50,291 bases of DNA. It comes from Flavobacterium sp. GTDB taxonomy: Bacteria > Bacteroidota > Bacteroidia > Flavobacteriales > Flavobacteriaceae. The position numbers and the translations under genes were made by a program. This document shows, piece after piece, positions 1 through 10,041 of the stretch (positions are counted from its first letter, which is position 1; every line of letters begins with the position of its first letter). Under the pieces are notes generated by a model that searched no databases, was not told the origin of the DNA, and worked only from the letters and a program-made list of their open reading frames with translations. The DNA is taken from NCBI GenBank assembly GCA_015665265.1, contig JADFAM010000126.1:1-50291 (forward strand), read 5' to 3'.

Positions 1-3000
1 AATAAATCAGATAACGAATTAAAATTAACTTGATAAGACAATCCTATCCCTTGTGTATATCCTTCTTCTTGAGCAGAATATTGAATTTCATTCTGCCTAT
101 TAAAAATTACACTTCTGAAATTACCTGATTCATTTAATAACACCTCAACTTTTACCTCCCCAACAACACTAGATTGTGTTTGAGCCCCAACAGGAACCCC
201 CACTTTACCATTCACAATTATATTTTTACTAATTTGAGTGGTAAGTGAAACATCAAATTGATCATCTGTGATTAGCTCATCTTGAGGGGTTTGTATCCCT
301 CCAGTTGAATAACCTAAATCTAATCTCACAGTATTACTACTTATAATATCTGACAAAATTGAACCTATTGCATTAGATGTTGTTCCAGTTAGTAGTTCAC
401 TTCCATTAATATTGCCCCCGTTTGGATTTGCAAATGTTCCTGCAGCAAGAAGTGTTAAAAATTGACGCATTTTTGAATTCACATCATTGTCATTTAACAC
501 AAAGTCTAACTCTGAAGCAATTGTTGAATTTGTGTTTTGAATTTCAATATCAAAATCTTGTTTAGAGTTAAATAAACTACCTGAAATATTGGTAATCAAA
601 TCAACAGGTATTTTTCTATTTGTATTAAAATTCTCTAACAAGACAGCTGGATTAGCATTGGTTGTATACACAGCTGTTACATTTAAATTAGCCTCGTATG
701 GATTGCCACTCCATGCGATAGTTCCTCCTTTTAAAATAGTAAATGGTTTGTTAACTATTCCTCCATATTTAAAGTTATAAATACCTGTATCTATTGTGTA
801 ATCTCCAAACATAGCAAACTTACCATTGGTATTGATTTCTATTCGTAAATCACCTAATCCTCTTCCACTAAGTTCACTCCCATTTACTTCATCTATTACT
901 ATTTGAGCTTGTGCATCTTTTGTGACCTCTAGGTCTATATTTAATGACACTCCTTCGATGGCATCTATCGCTAATTTTTCTTGAAGTTCTTCTACTGTTT
1001 GCTCAGATTTAAAATGAATTAGCCTATACGTTTCTATCGATGCAATATCTTTTAATGGAATCACAAAACTTGTATTGGGCATCGTTTTTGCATTTACATC
1101 TATGGTAATATTATTTGTTAATCCGGTAATACTGGCATTTCCTTGAATAAAGCCTGTTCCGTAGTATAAGGCCTCATCAGAATTTTCAGTATCTAACACC
1201 AACAAGTTTGGTGTTAAAATATCAATATCTAAAGCCCATTGATCAAAATTTTGATGAGTTATAGTACCATCTAAGACTCCTTTAGTCTGATATTTAGTAT
1301 CTAATAAGTTAATATTATTAAATTCAAAAGATTGGCCATTTAAACCAACAGTTGTATCACCGTCAAAATCAAAATCAATATTTAGATAAGGAAATTGTAA
1401 TCCTGCATCTTTGAGCAATAACTTGCCTTTCATTTCAGGATTTCTAAGAAACCCTCTCAAAGTAAAATCACCGGTAGCATCACCTCTTATTTTTGACAAG
1501 ACGTCTTCCCCTAAAGGACTAAAAGCATTTAACTCAAACTCTTCAAGAAAAACACTAACATCTATTTTTGGTCTTGTTTCTGAGAAATCTAAGGAGCCTT
1601 TAGCAAAAATACTTTTTACTTGCTTTCTCTCTAAAGAAAAATTAACATCATATTTTTCATAAGAACTTTCGCCCTCAATATTTAAAGATAAATCACCCTG
1701 TTTAAAATTATTAATTTCAAAATCTTTAACCGACAGATTTCCTTTTGGTCCGTAGACACCTTCCTTTTGATAAATAGTTACAGTACCGTCTAACTTTCCC
1801 TTTAATTCTAGGCTATCTATTGTTGGTAAAAAACTTTTTAAATATACATTATTAAAATCTATATCAATATTTTTAAATGTAGAGTCTCTAACAGTTCCTT
1901 TGAAATTAATTTCTTGTTCATTGGATTTTAATCTAAATGGTGAAAACACGTATTCATTTGTATTTAGATCAAAAATCATTTTATTTTCAGAGTTATTATC
2001 TGGATTTAGATCCCATACATTACCCTTATAATTAAATGTAGACTTTTCTATTCCTACAACAGATTTTTTATTATTGTTTATTGTGTAAAAGAAATCTAAA
2101 TTAAATTTTTCTTTTTCAGAAACTCCACCATTAAAAACTGATTTAAAAAATAACGTATCATTAATTGTTTTATTAAAAAGCAATACTTTAGATAGGGAGT
2201 ATGATGGTGTTTTTATACTTTTAGCACTTAAGGAAGTGTCATATAGACTTCGCTTATTATCTGTATTTAAAGACAACGAATCTATGATGGTTTCAAAGGC
2301 TGTGATTTTTGGCGAGTTAATTTTTACTTTTAATTGATTATCATCTGATTTAATACTACCAATAATCTTAGTACCTGGAGCAACTGATATTTCTGGATAA
2401 AAAACATCTACTATTTTATTATATATTACAAAATCAAACTTCAGAAATTGATTTAATGAAACTTCATATGGCGTATAATTGGAGTACATACTTCCTAAAG
2501 CATTTTGTGCAAGAGGTAGCATTTCTTCAAACTTAAAATCACCTATCAACTCACCTTTTATAATATCTTCAGAGTCAATTCTTATTTGTCTAACTCCGTC
2601 TTTAAGGGTAGAGAAAATTAAAAATTGTTTAAATGGATACAATTCTTTTTCATTGGTATATTCAATATTTTTAAAATTTGCTATACCTATAACATTGTCA
2701 AATTTATTACCTGTTAAATCTAAATCAATTACTCCGCTTAACTCAGAAATACTATCTCTAGAATAAAGATTTAATGCTCTTAGGTTAGCGTAATTTATAG
2801 TTGTTTTAAAATCAAATTTATTAATTTCCTCAGATAAATCTGCTAATCCTTCAAAAGTTCCGTTTAAATTATCATCAACAAACCCAAGCTTACCATTGAA
2901 TAAATTGTTTTGATATAGACCATTGACGGTTATATTTTGATAATTATACTTATTAAACTCTATTTGAGAAATAGTTCCTATAAGTTGTGTGTTAATATTT

Positions 3001-4337
3001 TCTAATCTAAATCCTTTTCCATCTACCAGTCCCTCAAATGAAAAATTTCCAAAAGTATCATCATCAAATAAATTTCCTAAATCAAATTTATCCAACAATA
3101 CTTCTCCATTATATACTGCATTATCTAAACTATCAAAATTATTTAATTCTAAATCTGCAACTACCTTACCAATTTCAGAGTTAATATCTAAAGTTGCCTC
3201 TATTGAACTAGGTGTAATTTTTGTAAATCCTGACAATGAAAATTCTCCAAATTTTATCAATTCTGTTGGTAGGGTCTTTCCTAATAGGTTTGGAAATACT
3301 TCTTTTAATTTAAAATAATCTGCTGAAGCATTTTCTAGATTTGCAGATAAAAAAAACTCTTCTTGTTTTACGGAATTAATTAAGTTTACATCTCCAATAA
3401 TTTGAATGCCTTTATCTGAACTTAAATTTAAACTTTGTAAAGAAAAATTATTGAGGGAACCCTTTAGAGTGGTTTCAAATCTTAAAATATCATTTCCATC
3501 AAATTCCTTATAAATTTTTTTTAAGTCTGTAGTAGATACAAAACTATTCTTAAAATTGGCATTGATATTTACCAATTCAATAAATTTGCTCAAGTTTTCC
3601 CTTTCATAATTAAAATCTATATCAGCAAACAAAGTAGAAGTATTTGTTTGAAGAATTGTGTTATAAAACTGCATTTGAGATTTTGTATATTTAAAATCTG
3701 TAGTCAAATTAGTAATTTCTAAACCTCGATTTTCAATAAAATAGAGTCCTCTAATTTTCAAAAAAACATTTGGACCTACAATAGAAAAATCTTGAAGACT
3801 CCCTCCACCATGATAAGCTGCAAAATCTAATGGAATGGTTTTATTTTCATCAATTTGTTTGTAATTAATATTCTCAAAATAAATATTTGAAGAACTTATT
3901 TTAAAAGGATTTGATGAAGGATCTGTTGGATTATCATCTTCAAATTTATCTACAAATACAGTTAAATTATCAATTTCTTCATCTTTGTAATTCTTAACAT
4001 TTACATATACTCCTTTGAGTGAGGTACTTTTTAATTGAATGTTATTTTCTAAAATTCTTTTTACATCTAATAAAGAAGACCTTAATCTTTCTACGTAAAT
4101 TAATGTGTCTTGATGATGATCTTTTATTTCTATACCTTTAAGAGAAACAGATCCAAGGAAGGAAAGATCTACTTTACTAATCTTTAAACTTGTTCCAAAA
4201 TCTTCATTTAAGTTCTCTGTAACTAGCCCAGCTAGTTTTGTTTGAACCGCAGGAATTGAAAAAGTAATGATAAGAAATACCAAGAATAAAACTAGGTACT
4301 TTAACCACTTGAACAGTATTTTAAAATTCTTTTTGAT
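1..4337 (-). CDS. tamB: TamB-like translocation/assembly module protein (DUF490), C-terminus beyond window
   Basis: One uninterrupted minus-strand frame of about 1,445 codons runs off the left edge. It opens with a basic stretch and one membrane anchor (LVLFLVFLIITFSIP), then a long run of repeating beta-strand-rich segments. The visible end has the conserved C-terminal pattern: a MRQFLTLLAAGTF segment, a LDLGYSTGG segment and a GIGLSYQVNF strand. Family knowledge: TamB-like proteins span the periplasm from the inner membrane and help deliver material to the outer membrane. No ATG, GTG or TTG lies where the anchor should start. The frame opens after a stop at 4344-4346, and an ATC codon at 4335-4337 sits where homologues are expected to start (then KKNFKILFKW). 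A TTG at 4281-4283 is the only common start nearby, but it would cut into the anchor. It is divergent from tsaD. The product is sure; the start is not. Confidence 0.9.
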   Translation of the reverse strand, partial: MKKNFKILFKWLKYLVLFLVFLIITFSIPAVQTKLAGLVTENLNEDFGTSLKISKVDLSFLGSVSLKGIEIKDHHQDTLIYVERLRSSLLDVKRILENNIQLKSTSLKGVYVNVKNYKDEEIDNLTVFVDKFEDDNPTDPSSNPFKISSSNIYFENINYKQIDENKTIPLDFAAYHGGGSLQDFSIVGPNVFLKIRGLYFIENRGLEITNLTTDFKYTKSQMQFYNTILQTNTSTLFADIDFNYERENLSKFIELVNINANFKNSFVSTTDLKKIYKEFDGNDILRFETTLKGSLNNFSLQSLNLSSDKGIQIIGDVNLINSVKQEEFFLSANLENASADYFKLKEVFPNLLGKTLPTELIKFGEFSLSGFTKITPSSIEATLDINSEIGKVVADLELNNFDSLDNAVYNGEVLLDKFDLGNLFDDDTFGNFSFEGLVDGKGFRLENINTQLIGTISQIEFNKYNYQNITVNGLYQNNLFNGKLGFVDDNLNGTFEGLADLSEEINKFDFKTTINYANLRALNLYSRDSISELSGVIDLDLTGNKFDNVIGIANFKNIEYTNEKELYPFKQFLIFSTLKDGVRQIRIDSEDIIKGELIGDFKFEEMLPLAQNALGSMYSNYTPYEVSLNQFLKFDFVIYNKIVDVFYPEISVAPGTKIIGSIKSDDNQLKVKINSPKITAFETIIDSLSLNTDNKRSLYDTSLSAKSIKTPSYSLSKVLLFNKTINDTLFFKSVFNGGVSEKEKFNLDFFYTINNNKKSVVGIEKSTFNYKGNVWDLNPDNNSENKMIFDLNTNEYVFSPFRLKSNEQEINFKGTVRDSTFKNIDIDFNNVYLKSFLPTIDSLELKGKLDGTVTIYQKEGVYGPKGNLSVKDFEINNFKQGDLSLNIEGESSYEKYDVNFSLERKQVKSIFAKGSLDFSETRPKIDVSVFLEEFELNAFSPLGEDVLSKIRGDATGDFTLRGFLRNPEMKGKLLLKDAGLQFPYLNIDFDFDGDTTVGLNGQSFEFNNINLLDTKYQTKGVLDGTITHQNFDQWALDIDILTPNLLVLDTENSDEALYYGTGFIQGNASITGLTNNITIDVNAKTMPNTSFVIPLKDIASIETYRLIHFKSEQTVEELQEKLAIDAIEGVSLNIDLEVTKDAQAQIVIDEVNGSELSGRGLGDLRIEINTNGKFAMFGDYTIDTGIYNFKYGGIVNKPFTILKGGTIAWSGNPYEANLNVTAVYTTNANPAVLLENFNTNRKIPVDLITNISGSLFNSKQDFDIEIQNTNSTIASELDFVLNDNDVNSKMRQFLTLLAAGTFANPNGGNINGSELLTGTTSNAIGSILSDIISSNTVRLDLGYSTGGIQTPQDELITDDQFDVSLTTQISKNIIVNGKVGVPVGAQTQSSVVGEVKVEVLLNESGNFRSVIFNRQNEIQYSAQEEGYTQGIGLSYQVNFNSLSDL

Positions 4338-4467
4338 TTGCTTTTAAATTATAAATGTTGACTTTTGGATAGTAACGCAAAAATAGCCCCTTTCTATACA
4401 AAGAACGATAAAATTAATAAACTAATAAATTTCTCATTTAAAAAGAAACAGACTATTTTATAATAGT

Positions 4468-4475
4468 TAATTTTG
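4468..4475 (+). promoter_or_regulatory. Bacteroidota-type -7 promoter element of tsaD
   Basis: TAATTTTG is an exact match to TAnnTTTG, 12 bases before the tsaD ATG, implying a very short leader. No clear TTG -33 element is seen at the usual distance. Confidence 0.5.
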
Positions 4476-4487
4476 TAAAAATCATTT

Positions 4488-5516
4488 ATGACTACACAAA
4501 ATACATATATTTTAGGAATTGAATCATCTTGCGATGACACTAGCGCTGCAGTAATTTGTAATGGTAGAGTCCTTAGTAATATAGTAGCCAATCAAGAAAT
4601 ACATGCAAAATATGGAGGTGTGGTTCCAGAATTAGCTTCCAGAGCACATCAACAACATATTGTTCCAGTGGTTCAACAATCCATTGAGCAAGCCGGCATT
4701 ACTAAAGAAGATCTACATGCTATTTCTTTTACTAGAGGCCCAGGGTTAATGGGGTCTTTACTAGTAGGAACCTCATTTGCCAAATCGTTGGCTTTGGGTT
4801 TAGACATCCCTTTGATAGATGTAAATCATATGCAAGGACACATTTTAGCTCACTTCATTAAAGAAGAAAATACAAAGATCCCTCCTTTTCCTTTTGTTTG
4901 TCTGACAATTAGTGGAGGTCATACTCAAATTGTTAGAGTAACTGATTATTTTACATTTGAGGTCTTAGGAGAAACAATTGATGATGCTGTAGGGGAAGCT
5001 TTTGACAAATCTGCTAAAATTTTAGGATTACCCTATCCAGGTGGACCTTTAGTTGATAAGTATGCTCAACTAGGAAATCCTAAAAAGTTTTCATTTACCA
5101 AACCAAAAGTAGGTGATCTAGACTTTAGCTTTAGTGGTCTAAAAACAGGAATTCTTTATTTTATTCAAAGAAATTTAAAAGAAAATCCAAAATTTATTGA
5201 AGAAAACTTATATGATATTTGTGCATCAATTCAACACACCATTGTAGAAATTTTAATTGAAAAACTAAAAAACACAGTTAAAAAAACAGGTATTAAACAT
5301 GTAGCTATTGCCGGTGGGGTTTCTGCAAATTCTGAAATTAGAAAAAGACTACAGCTGGCTCAAAAACACTGGGGATGGACTACTTATATTCCGAAATTCG
5401 AGTATACAACAGACAACGCTGCTATGATAGCAATCACTGGATACTTAAAATATAAAAGCAAAATTTATGCAGATATTTCTGTAAAAGCTCAAGCTAGACT
5501 GACAGTATCAGAATAA
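4488..5516 (+). CDS. tsaD: tRNA N6-adenosine threonylcarbamoyltransferase TsaD
   Basis: The protein is 342 aa, the usual bacterial length. It transfers the threonylcarbamoyl group to A37 of ANN-decoding tRNAs together with TsaB and TsaE (t6A synthesis, cytoplasm). Visible family features are the N-terminal GIESSCDDTSAAV segment, the metal-binding HMQGH motif (His114 and His118), the ISGGHTQ and GEAFDKSAK segments, AGGVSANSEIR, and a C-terminal TTDNAAMIA carrying the third metal ligand Asp. The ATG start gives the normal N-terminus. It is divergent from tamB and convergent with the S1/P1 nuclease, 27 bases away. Confidence 0.97.
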   Translation: MTTQNTYILGIESSCDDTSAAVICNGRVLSNIVANQEIHAKYGGVVPELASRAHQQHIVPVVQQSIEQAGITKEDLHAISFTRGPGLMGSLLVGTSFAKSLALGLDIPLIDVNHMQGHILAHFIKEENTKIPPFPFVCLTISGGHTQIVRVTDYFTFEVLGETIDDAVGEAFDKSAKILGLPYPGGPLVDKYAQLGNPKKFSFTKPKVGDLDFSFSGLKTGILYFIQRNLKENPKFIEENLYDICASIQHTIVEILIEKLKNTVKKTGIKHVAIAGGVSANSEIRKRLQLAQKHWGWTTYIPKFEYTTDNAAMIAITGYLKYKSKIYADISVKAQARLTVSE

Positions 5517-5543
5517 TATAATTAACTATTCTACTTATATATT

Positions 5544-6347
5544 CTAACCAAATAATTGGTTTAAAACTTTAGCCAAACGCAAGCCCCCTTTTTTTAGTTG
5601 AGTTTTTACAGTTGAAAAATGATCGTACATATATCTATAGCTTAAATTTTGGTCAATTTTTGCGGAGTCATAAACCATCATCGCGAGTTCCCTAGATTCA
5701 TTAACCCAATCTATAACAGTTCCTTTTTGAATAGCTTCTTTTTGATTTTTTGAAAAATAATCTAAATTATCAGACAACTCAGTGTAAGTCATATTATAAG
5801 ACTCTATCATTTTTGTATCCCAAACTGAATGTAAGTTTGTTTTCCCTCTAAACCATTTAACTTTTATCGTATTCCCTCCTCTATCTTCTGCCCTTCCGGT
5901 ATGTAAAGGTTGATGTAAATCTCCTAACAAATGAACTAATAGTTTCAAGTGAAATATTTTTTCTTCATCATTAGATTTGGGATCTAAGATTATCTGCTGG
6001 CATATTTTAATTCCTTGAACTAGGTCTCCTTTTGGGTTTTTCTCTGATGTTTCGTAGGTTTCTCCTACTTCAAAATTCACATAATGCCAAGAACTATATT
6101 TTCTGTAAGAATTATCAGATTTAATTTCATCTGCATAGGTAGATATGGTAGCTAAACCCTCTCCTTTTAATAATTTTTCTATGTTTCTTTTCGCTTTTTT
6201 TGAAAGATGACTGTAGGCTATTTCTCCAACAACTCTATGGCCTGTTTGCCCCCAAAATGGCTTGTTATTTGCTCCAAAAGATGCTACTCCTAAAAATAGA
6301 AAAAAAACTATAATCTTAATTCTAAACATAATGTTTTGTGTTATCAT
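5544..6347 (-). CDS. Secreted S1/P1-type zinc nuclease
   Basis: The protein is 267 aa with an N-terminal signal peptide (hydrophobic IIVFFLFLGVASF). The S1/P1 family uses a three-zinc site to hydrolyse single-stranded DNA and RNA or 3'-nucleotides. Visible ligand motifs are WGQTGHRVVGEIA, the TYADEI Asp, SSWHYVNF, HLLGDLHQPLH and GGNTIKVKW...LHSVWD. In the fungal enzyme the mature N-terminal Trp is itself a zinc ligand. Here six residues (ANNKPF) separate the likely signal-peptidase site from that Trp. An internal ATG at 6327-6329 would give a more compact signal peptide (MFRIKI...) and may be the true start. Probably periplasmic or secreted, in phosphate or nucleotide scavenging. Confidence 0.92.
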   Translation of the reverse strand: MITQNIMFRIKIIVFFLFLGVASFGANNKPFWGQTGHRVVGEIAYSHLSKKAKRNIEKLLKGEGLATISTYADEIKSDNSYRKYSSWHYVNFEVGETYETSEKNPKGDLVQGIKICQQIILDPKSNDEEKIFHLKLLVHLLGDLHQPLHTGRAEDRGGNTIKVKWFRGKTNLHSVWDTKMIESYNMTYTELSDNLDYFSKNQKEAIQKGTVIDWVNESRELAMMVYDSAKIDQNLSYRYMYDHFSTVKTQLKKGGLRLAKVLNQLFG

Positions 6348-6471
6348 GTAGCTAAGGTAAAAAATTGTTGAAGTAAATTTTTAAAAAAACAAATATTTTA
6401 TAATGAAAAGGTATTAAACCTTTATTGATTTTTAAGGTCCTATGGTTATATAAAATCAAAAACCCTAAAAA

Positions 6472-6684
6472 ATGAAAAAAAACTTCTTATTAATCCTATT
6501 CGTTGCAACATTTAGTCTAGAATCATGTGTAGTAAAGCAAGTGGCCTCAGAACCAAACCTTGTTGTTGTTAAAAAAGCCCCAAGAAATCATCAAGTAGTA
6601 TTTATAAAAAAGAAAAAGTATTATAGGTGGGGTGGAAAATACTATAGAAAAACAAGAAGGGGCTATGTTGTTGTTCGTCTATAA
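6472..6684 (+). CDS. Small basic lipoprotein, function unknown
   Basis: The protein is 70 aa. It starts with MKK, a hydrophobic stretch and a lipobox-like SLESC, so it is a probable lipoprotein. The mature part is strongly basic, with paired Lys and Tyr residues (KKKKYYRWGGKYYRKTRRGY) and a C-terminal VVVRL. I recognise the general type as a small lipoprotein common in Flavobacteriia but know of no function. It stands alone, with 125 bases to the next gene. The basic, aromatic mature region could bind an anionic surface polymer; that is only inference. Confidence 0.75.
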   Translation: MKKNFLLILFVATFSLESCVVKQVASEPNLVVVKKAPRNHQVVFIKKKKYYRWGGKYYRKTRRGYVVVRL

Positions 6685-6809
6685 AAAAGAATATTCAATT
6701 TTAACTTTAGCTTTTTCTTTTCCAAAAATTCCATTAACAATTCTTTAAGATTTTTTAAAAGTGAGAACTCGTATCTTTAATTTATGATACATCAATTAAA
6801 ACACTACTC

Positions 6810-9800
6810 ATGAAAAAAATCTTTACTATACTATTTACAATAGTCTCATTTTCTTTATTCTCACAAGAATTCTCCATGGATTTGGTTAAAAATATGACTC
6901 CTAGAAATATTGGTCCAGGTGGTATGAGTGGTCGAGTAACCTCTATAGATGTTGTAAATTCAAATCCAGACATTATGTATGTTGGGACAGCCTCAGGAGG
7001 TCTATGGAAATCTACATCTGGAGGAATTAAATGGGACCCAATTTTTGACAAAGAAATAACTGCCTCTATTGGTGCTGTAGCTATTCAACAATCTAACCCG
7101 AGTGTTATCTGGGCAGGAACTGGTGAAGGAAATCCTCGAAACAGCCTAAATGGCGGATATGGTATTTATAAATCTTTAGATGGTGGGAAAAACTGGGTGC
7201 CTATGGGACTTGAAAAAACCCGTCACATTCATAGAATTATCATTGATCCAACAAATCCAAATACGTTATATGTGGGCGCTATAGGATCCCCCTGGGGAGA
7301 ACATAAAGAAAGAGGTGTATACAAAACCATAGATGGTGGAAAAACATGGAAACAAATTCTATATAAGAATATTAAAACTGGTGTTGCAGATTTGGTGATG
7401 GATCCTTCAAATCCAAACAAATTAATTGCTGCCATGTGGGAACACAAACGCGATCCCTGGTTTTTTAAATCAGGTGGTGAAGGCAGTGGTTTATTCATTA
7501 CCCACGATGGTGGCGATACTTGGAAAGAAGTGACCGAAAAAGAAGGCTTTCCAAAAGGAGAATTAGGAAGAATTGGTGTTGCTATTTCAAGAAGTAATCC
7601 AAATGTTGTTTACGCTTTGGTAGAGGCAAAAAAGAACGCACTATATAAAAGTGAAGATGGTGGGTTTAAGTGGAAAAAAATAAATGATAAACCTGGTATT
7701 GGAAATAGACCTTTTTATTACTCAGAAATTTATGTTGACCCACAAAATGAAAATAGAATCTACACAGTATTTACTTATGTGAATGTTTCTGATGATGGTG
7801 GAAAAAACTTTAAAGAATTAATGCCAGCCTATGGAGTTTCTAATGGTGTTCACCCAGATCATCACGCATGGTGGATTCATCCTGATGACGGTTCATTTAT
7901 GATTGACGGAAATGATGGGGGAATGAATATTACCAAAGATAAAGGAGCTACTTGGCGTTTTATTGGAAATTTACCTGTAGCTCAATTTTATCACATTAAT
8001 GTTGACAATGAATATCCATACAACGTTTACGGCGGAATGCAAGATAATGGTTCTTGGAGAGGTCCAGCATATGTATGGAAAGCCCAAGGAATTAGAAATT
8101 CATATTGGCAAGAAATTAGTTTTGGAGACGGTTTTGATGTGGTACCAGACAAAGACGATTCTCGTTACGGATGGTCTATGAGCCAGCAGGGTTCTGTGGT
8201 GAGATATGACCATATCACAGGAAATAATTATTCTGTAAAACCTACGCACCCAGACCCTAATGTGGCCCTTCGTTTTAACTGGAATTCTGCCATAAATATG
8301 GATCCTTTTGATACTAGCACCTTGTATTTTGGAAGCCAGTTTGTGCATAAATCTACAGACAAAGGACTTACCTGGACTATTATATCTGGTGATTTAACTA
8401 CCAACGATAAAGAAAAACAAAAACAAGGAGAAAGTGGTGGATTAACTATGGATGCAACTGGTGCGGAAAACCATACTACTATACTAGTGATAGAACCCTC
8501 AGAAGTTGAAAAAGATTTACTTTGGACTGGGTCTGATGACGGTAGAGTTCATGTAACTAAAAATGGAGGTGGAACCTGGATAGATGTTAGTGCTAATATT
8601 CCAGGATTACCTGCAGGTAGTTGGATAGCACAAATAAAAGCTTCCAACAAAAACAAAGGAGAAGCCTTATTAATTGCCAACGATTATAGACGTTTTAACT
8701 ATACTCCTTATGCCTACAGGACAAAAGATTACGGTACTACTTGGTCTAGAATTGTTGATAAAAACGATGTTAAAAGCTACACCCTAAGCATCGTTGAAGA
8801 TCCTATTAATGCTAACTTACTGTTCTTAGGAACAGATGATGGCTTGTATATCTCTTTAAATGCCGGGAACCAATGGATGAAATGGACTGCTGGTTTTCCA
8901 ACAGTTTCTACAAAAGATTTGGTAATACAACCTAGAGAACATGATTTAGTAATTGGTACTTTTGGTAGAGCAGCATGGGTTTTAGATGATATTAGACCGC
9001 TTCGTGCTATGGCTAATGGAAATGTATTAAATAAGAAACTTCAGTTATTTACACCCCCAACTGCATACCAAGCAGCTTATCAACAACCTACAGGAAGTCG
9101 ATTTGGAGGGGATGCTTTATTTAATGGCGAAAACAAACGTTCTGGAGCCATGATTTCATATTACATAAACAGACCAGCCGCCGCTAAAGAAGATAATAAA
9201 GAAAAGGATACTCCAAGAAAAAAGAAACGAAAAGGAACTAAAAAAATGGAAGCACCTATTGTTAAAAAAGAGCTAGCTTCTGAGGTAAAATTTGATTCTA
9301 TAAGATTAGAAATTTTTGAAGGATCTCGTTTAATTAGAACACTAAAACAAAAAGCACCTAAAGAGAATGGAATTCATAAAATTTATTGGTCTATGAACGA
9401 AAAAGGTGCAGATAGACCGTCAAGGAAAATTAGAAAAAGAAGCTTTGAATCTGGAGGTATTTCTGTAAAACCTGGTACCTATAATTTAAAAATGCATTTT
9501 GGAGATCAAACATCTGAAAGTACTTTAAAAGTTGAATTTGATCCAAGATTAGAAATGTCTTCAAAAGCCATTACAGAGATTTATAATACGAGCAAAGATT
9601 TAGAGAAAGATCAGCAGTTGATGGCGGATATTGTAAAGCAATTAGTAGAGAGTAAACAAACAGCTACAACATTTAAAAAAGACCTTACCAAAGAGGACAA
9701 AAAGAAATATAAAGATCAAATAAAGTTATCTAAAGAGATTATAACCAAGATAGATAAACATATTGCAGCTTTTATAGGGGAAATAGACAAACGTCAAGGT

Positions 9801-10037
9801 ATTACTAGAAACCCAGAGGTTACCGTTAATAGGCGCTACTTTTCTGCGCGAAGATACGTTGGAAGCAGATTTGGACATCTAACCTCCACTGAAGAACGAT
9901 TGATAAGCCAATTTAAAAAAGCATTTAATGATGCTGTTAAAAAAACTAATTCGTTTTTTGAAACAGATTGGAAAACCTACAAAACAACATTAGAAACTAT
10001 TCGTATTTCTCCTTTTAAGGAAATACAAAAATTTTAA
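6810..10037 (+). CDS. Large secreted Asp-box (BNR / sortilin-type) beta-propeller protein
   Basis: The protein is 1,075 aa with a clear signal peptide (KIFTILFTIVSFSLFSQ). I count 11 Asp-box type motifs of the form S/T-x-D-x-G-x-x-W/F (for example SLDGGKNWVP, TIDGGKTWKQ, THDGGDTWKE, STDKGLTWTI) between about residues 65 and 710, implying one or two large beta-propellers like those of the VPS10/sortilin and WD40/YVTN/BNR-like groups. A conserved HPDHHAWWIHPDDGSFMIDG stretch lies near residue 350. From about 790 follow a Lys/Glu-rich linker, an FlgD-like beta domain (NGIHKIYWSMN...PGTYNLKMHFG) and a helical C-terminus. Such proteins are often annotated as glycosyl hydrolases, but no catalytic activity can be assigned from sequence. 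A terminator follows directly. Confidence 0.9.
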   Translation: MKKIFTILFTIVSFSLFSQEFSMDLVKNMTPRNIGPGGMSGRVTSIDVVNSNPDIMYVGTASGGLWKSTSGGIKWDPIFDKEITASIGAVAIQQSNPSVIWAGTGEGNPRNSLNGGYGIYKSLDGGKNWVPMGLEKTRHIHRIIIDPTNPNTLYVGAIGSPWGEHKERGVYKTIDGGKTWKQILYKNIKTGVADLVMDPSNPNKLIAAMWEHKRDPWFFKSGGEGSGLFITHDGGDTWKEVTEKEGFPKGELGRIGVAISRSNPNVVYALVEAKKNALYKSEDGGFKWKKINDKPGIGNRPFYYSEIYVDPQNENRIYTVFTYVNVSDDGGKNFKELMPAYGVSNGVHPDHHAWWIHPDDGSFMIDGNDGGMNITKDKGATWRFIGNLPVAQFYHINVDNEYPYNVYGGMQDNGSWRGPAYVWKAQGIRNSYWQEISFGDGFDVVPDKDDSRYGWSMSQQGSVVRYDHITGNNYSVKPTHPDPNVALRFNWNSAINMDPFDTSTLYFGSQFVHKSTDKGLTWTIISGDLTTNDKEKQKQGESGGLTMDATGAENHTTILVIEPSEVEKDLLWTGSDDGRVHVTKNGGGTWIDVSANIPGLPAGSWIAQIKASNKNKGEALLIANDYRRFNYTPYAYRTKDYGTTWSRIVDKNDVKSYTLSIVEDPINANLLFLGTDDGLYISLNAGNQWMKWTAGFPTVSTKDLVIQPREHDLVIGTFGRAAWVLDDIRPLRAMANGNVLNKKLQLFTPPTAYQAAYQQPTGSRFGGDALFNGENKRSGAMISYYINRPAAAKEDNKEKDTPRKKKRKGTKKMEAPIVKKELASEVKFDSIRLEIFEGSRLIRTLKQKAPKENGIHKIYWSMNEKGADRPSRKIRKRSFESGGISVKPGTYNLKMHFGDQTSESTLKVEFDPRLEMSSKAITEIYNTSKDLEKDQQLMADIVKQLVESKQTATTFKKDLTKEDKKKYKDQIKLSKEIITKIDKHIAAFIGEIDKRQGITRNPEVTVNRRYFSARRYVGSRFGHLTSTEERLISQFKKAFNDAVKKTNSFFETDWKTYKTTLETIRISPFKEIQKF

Positions 10038-10041
10038 TCTC

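Noticed and set aside
589..3318. Several plus-strand ORFs (63-109 codons) at the left end.
   Set aside because: They are antisense to one continuous TamB-like frame and have skewed, Leu/Ser/Pro-rich composition.
5546..5561. Hairpin AACCAA-ATAA-TTGGTT after tsaD.
   Set aside because: Stem of only six mostly AT pairs without a T run, lying in the last codons of the nuclease gene; too weak to call a terminator.
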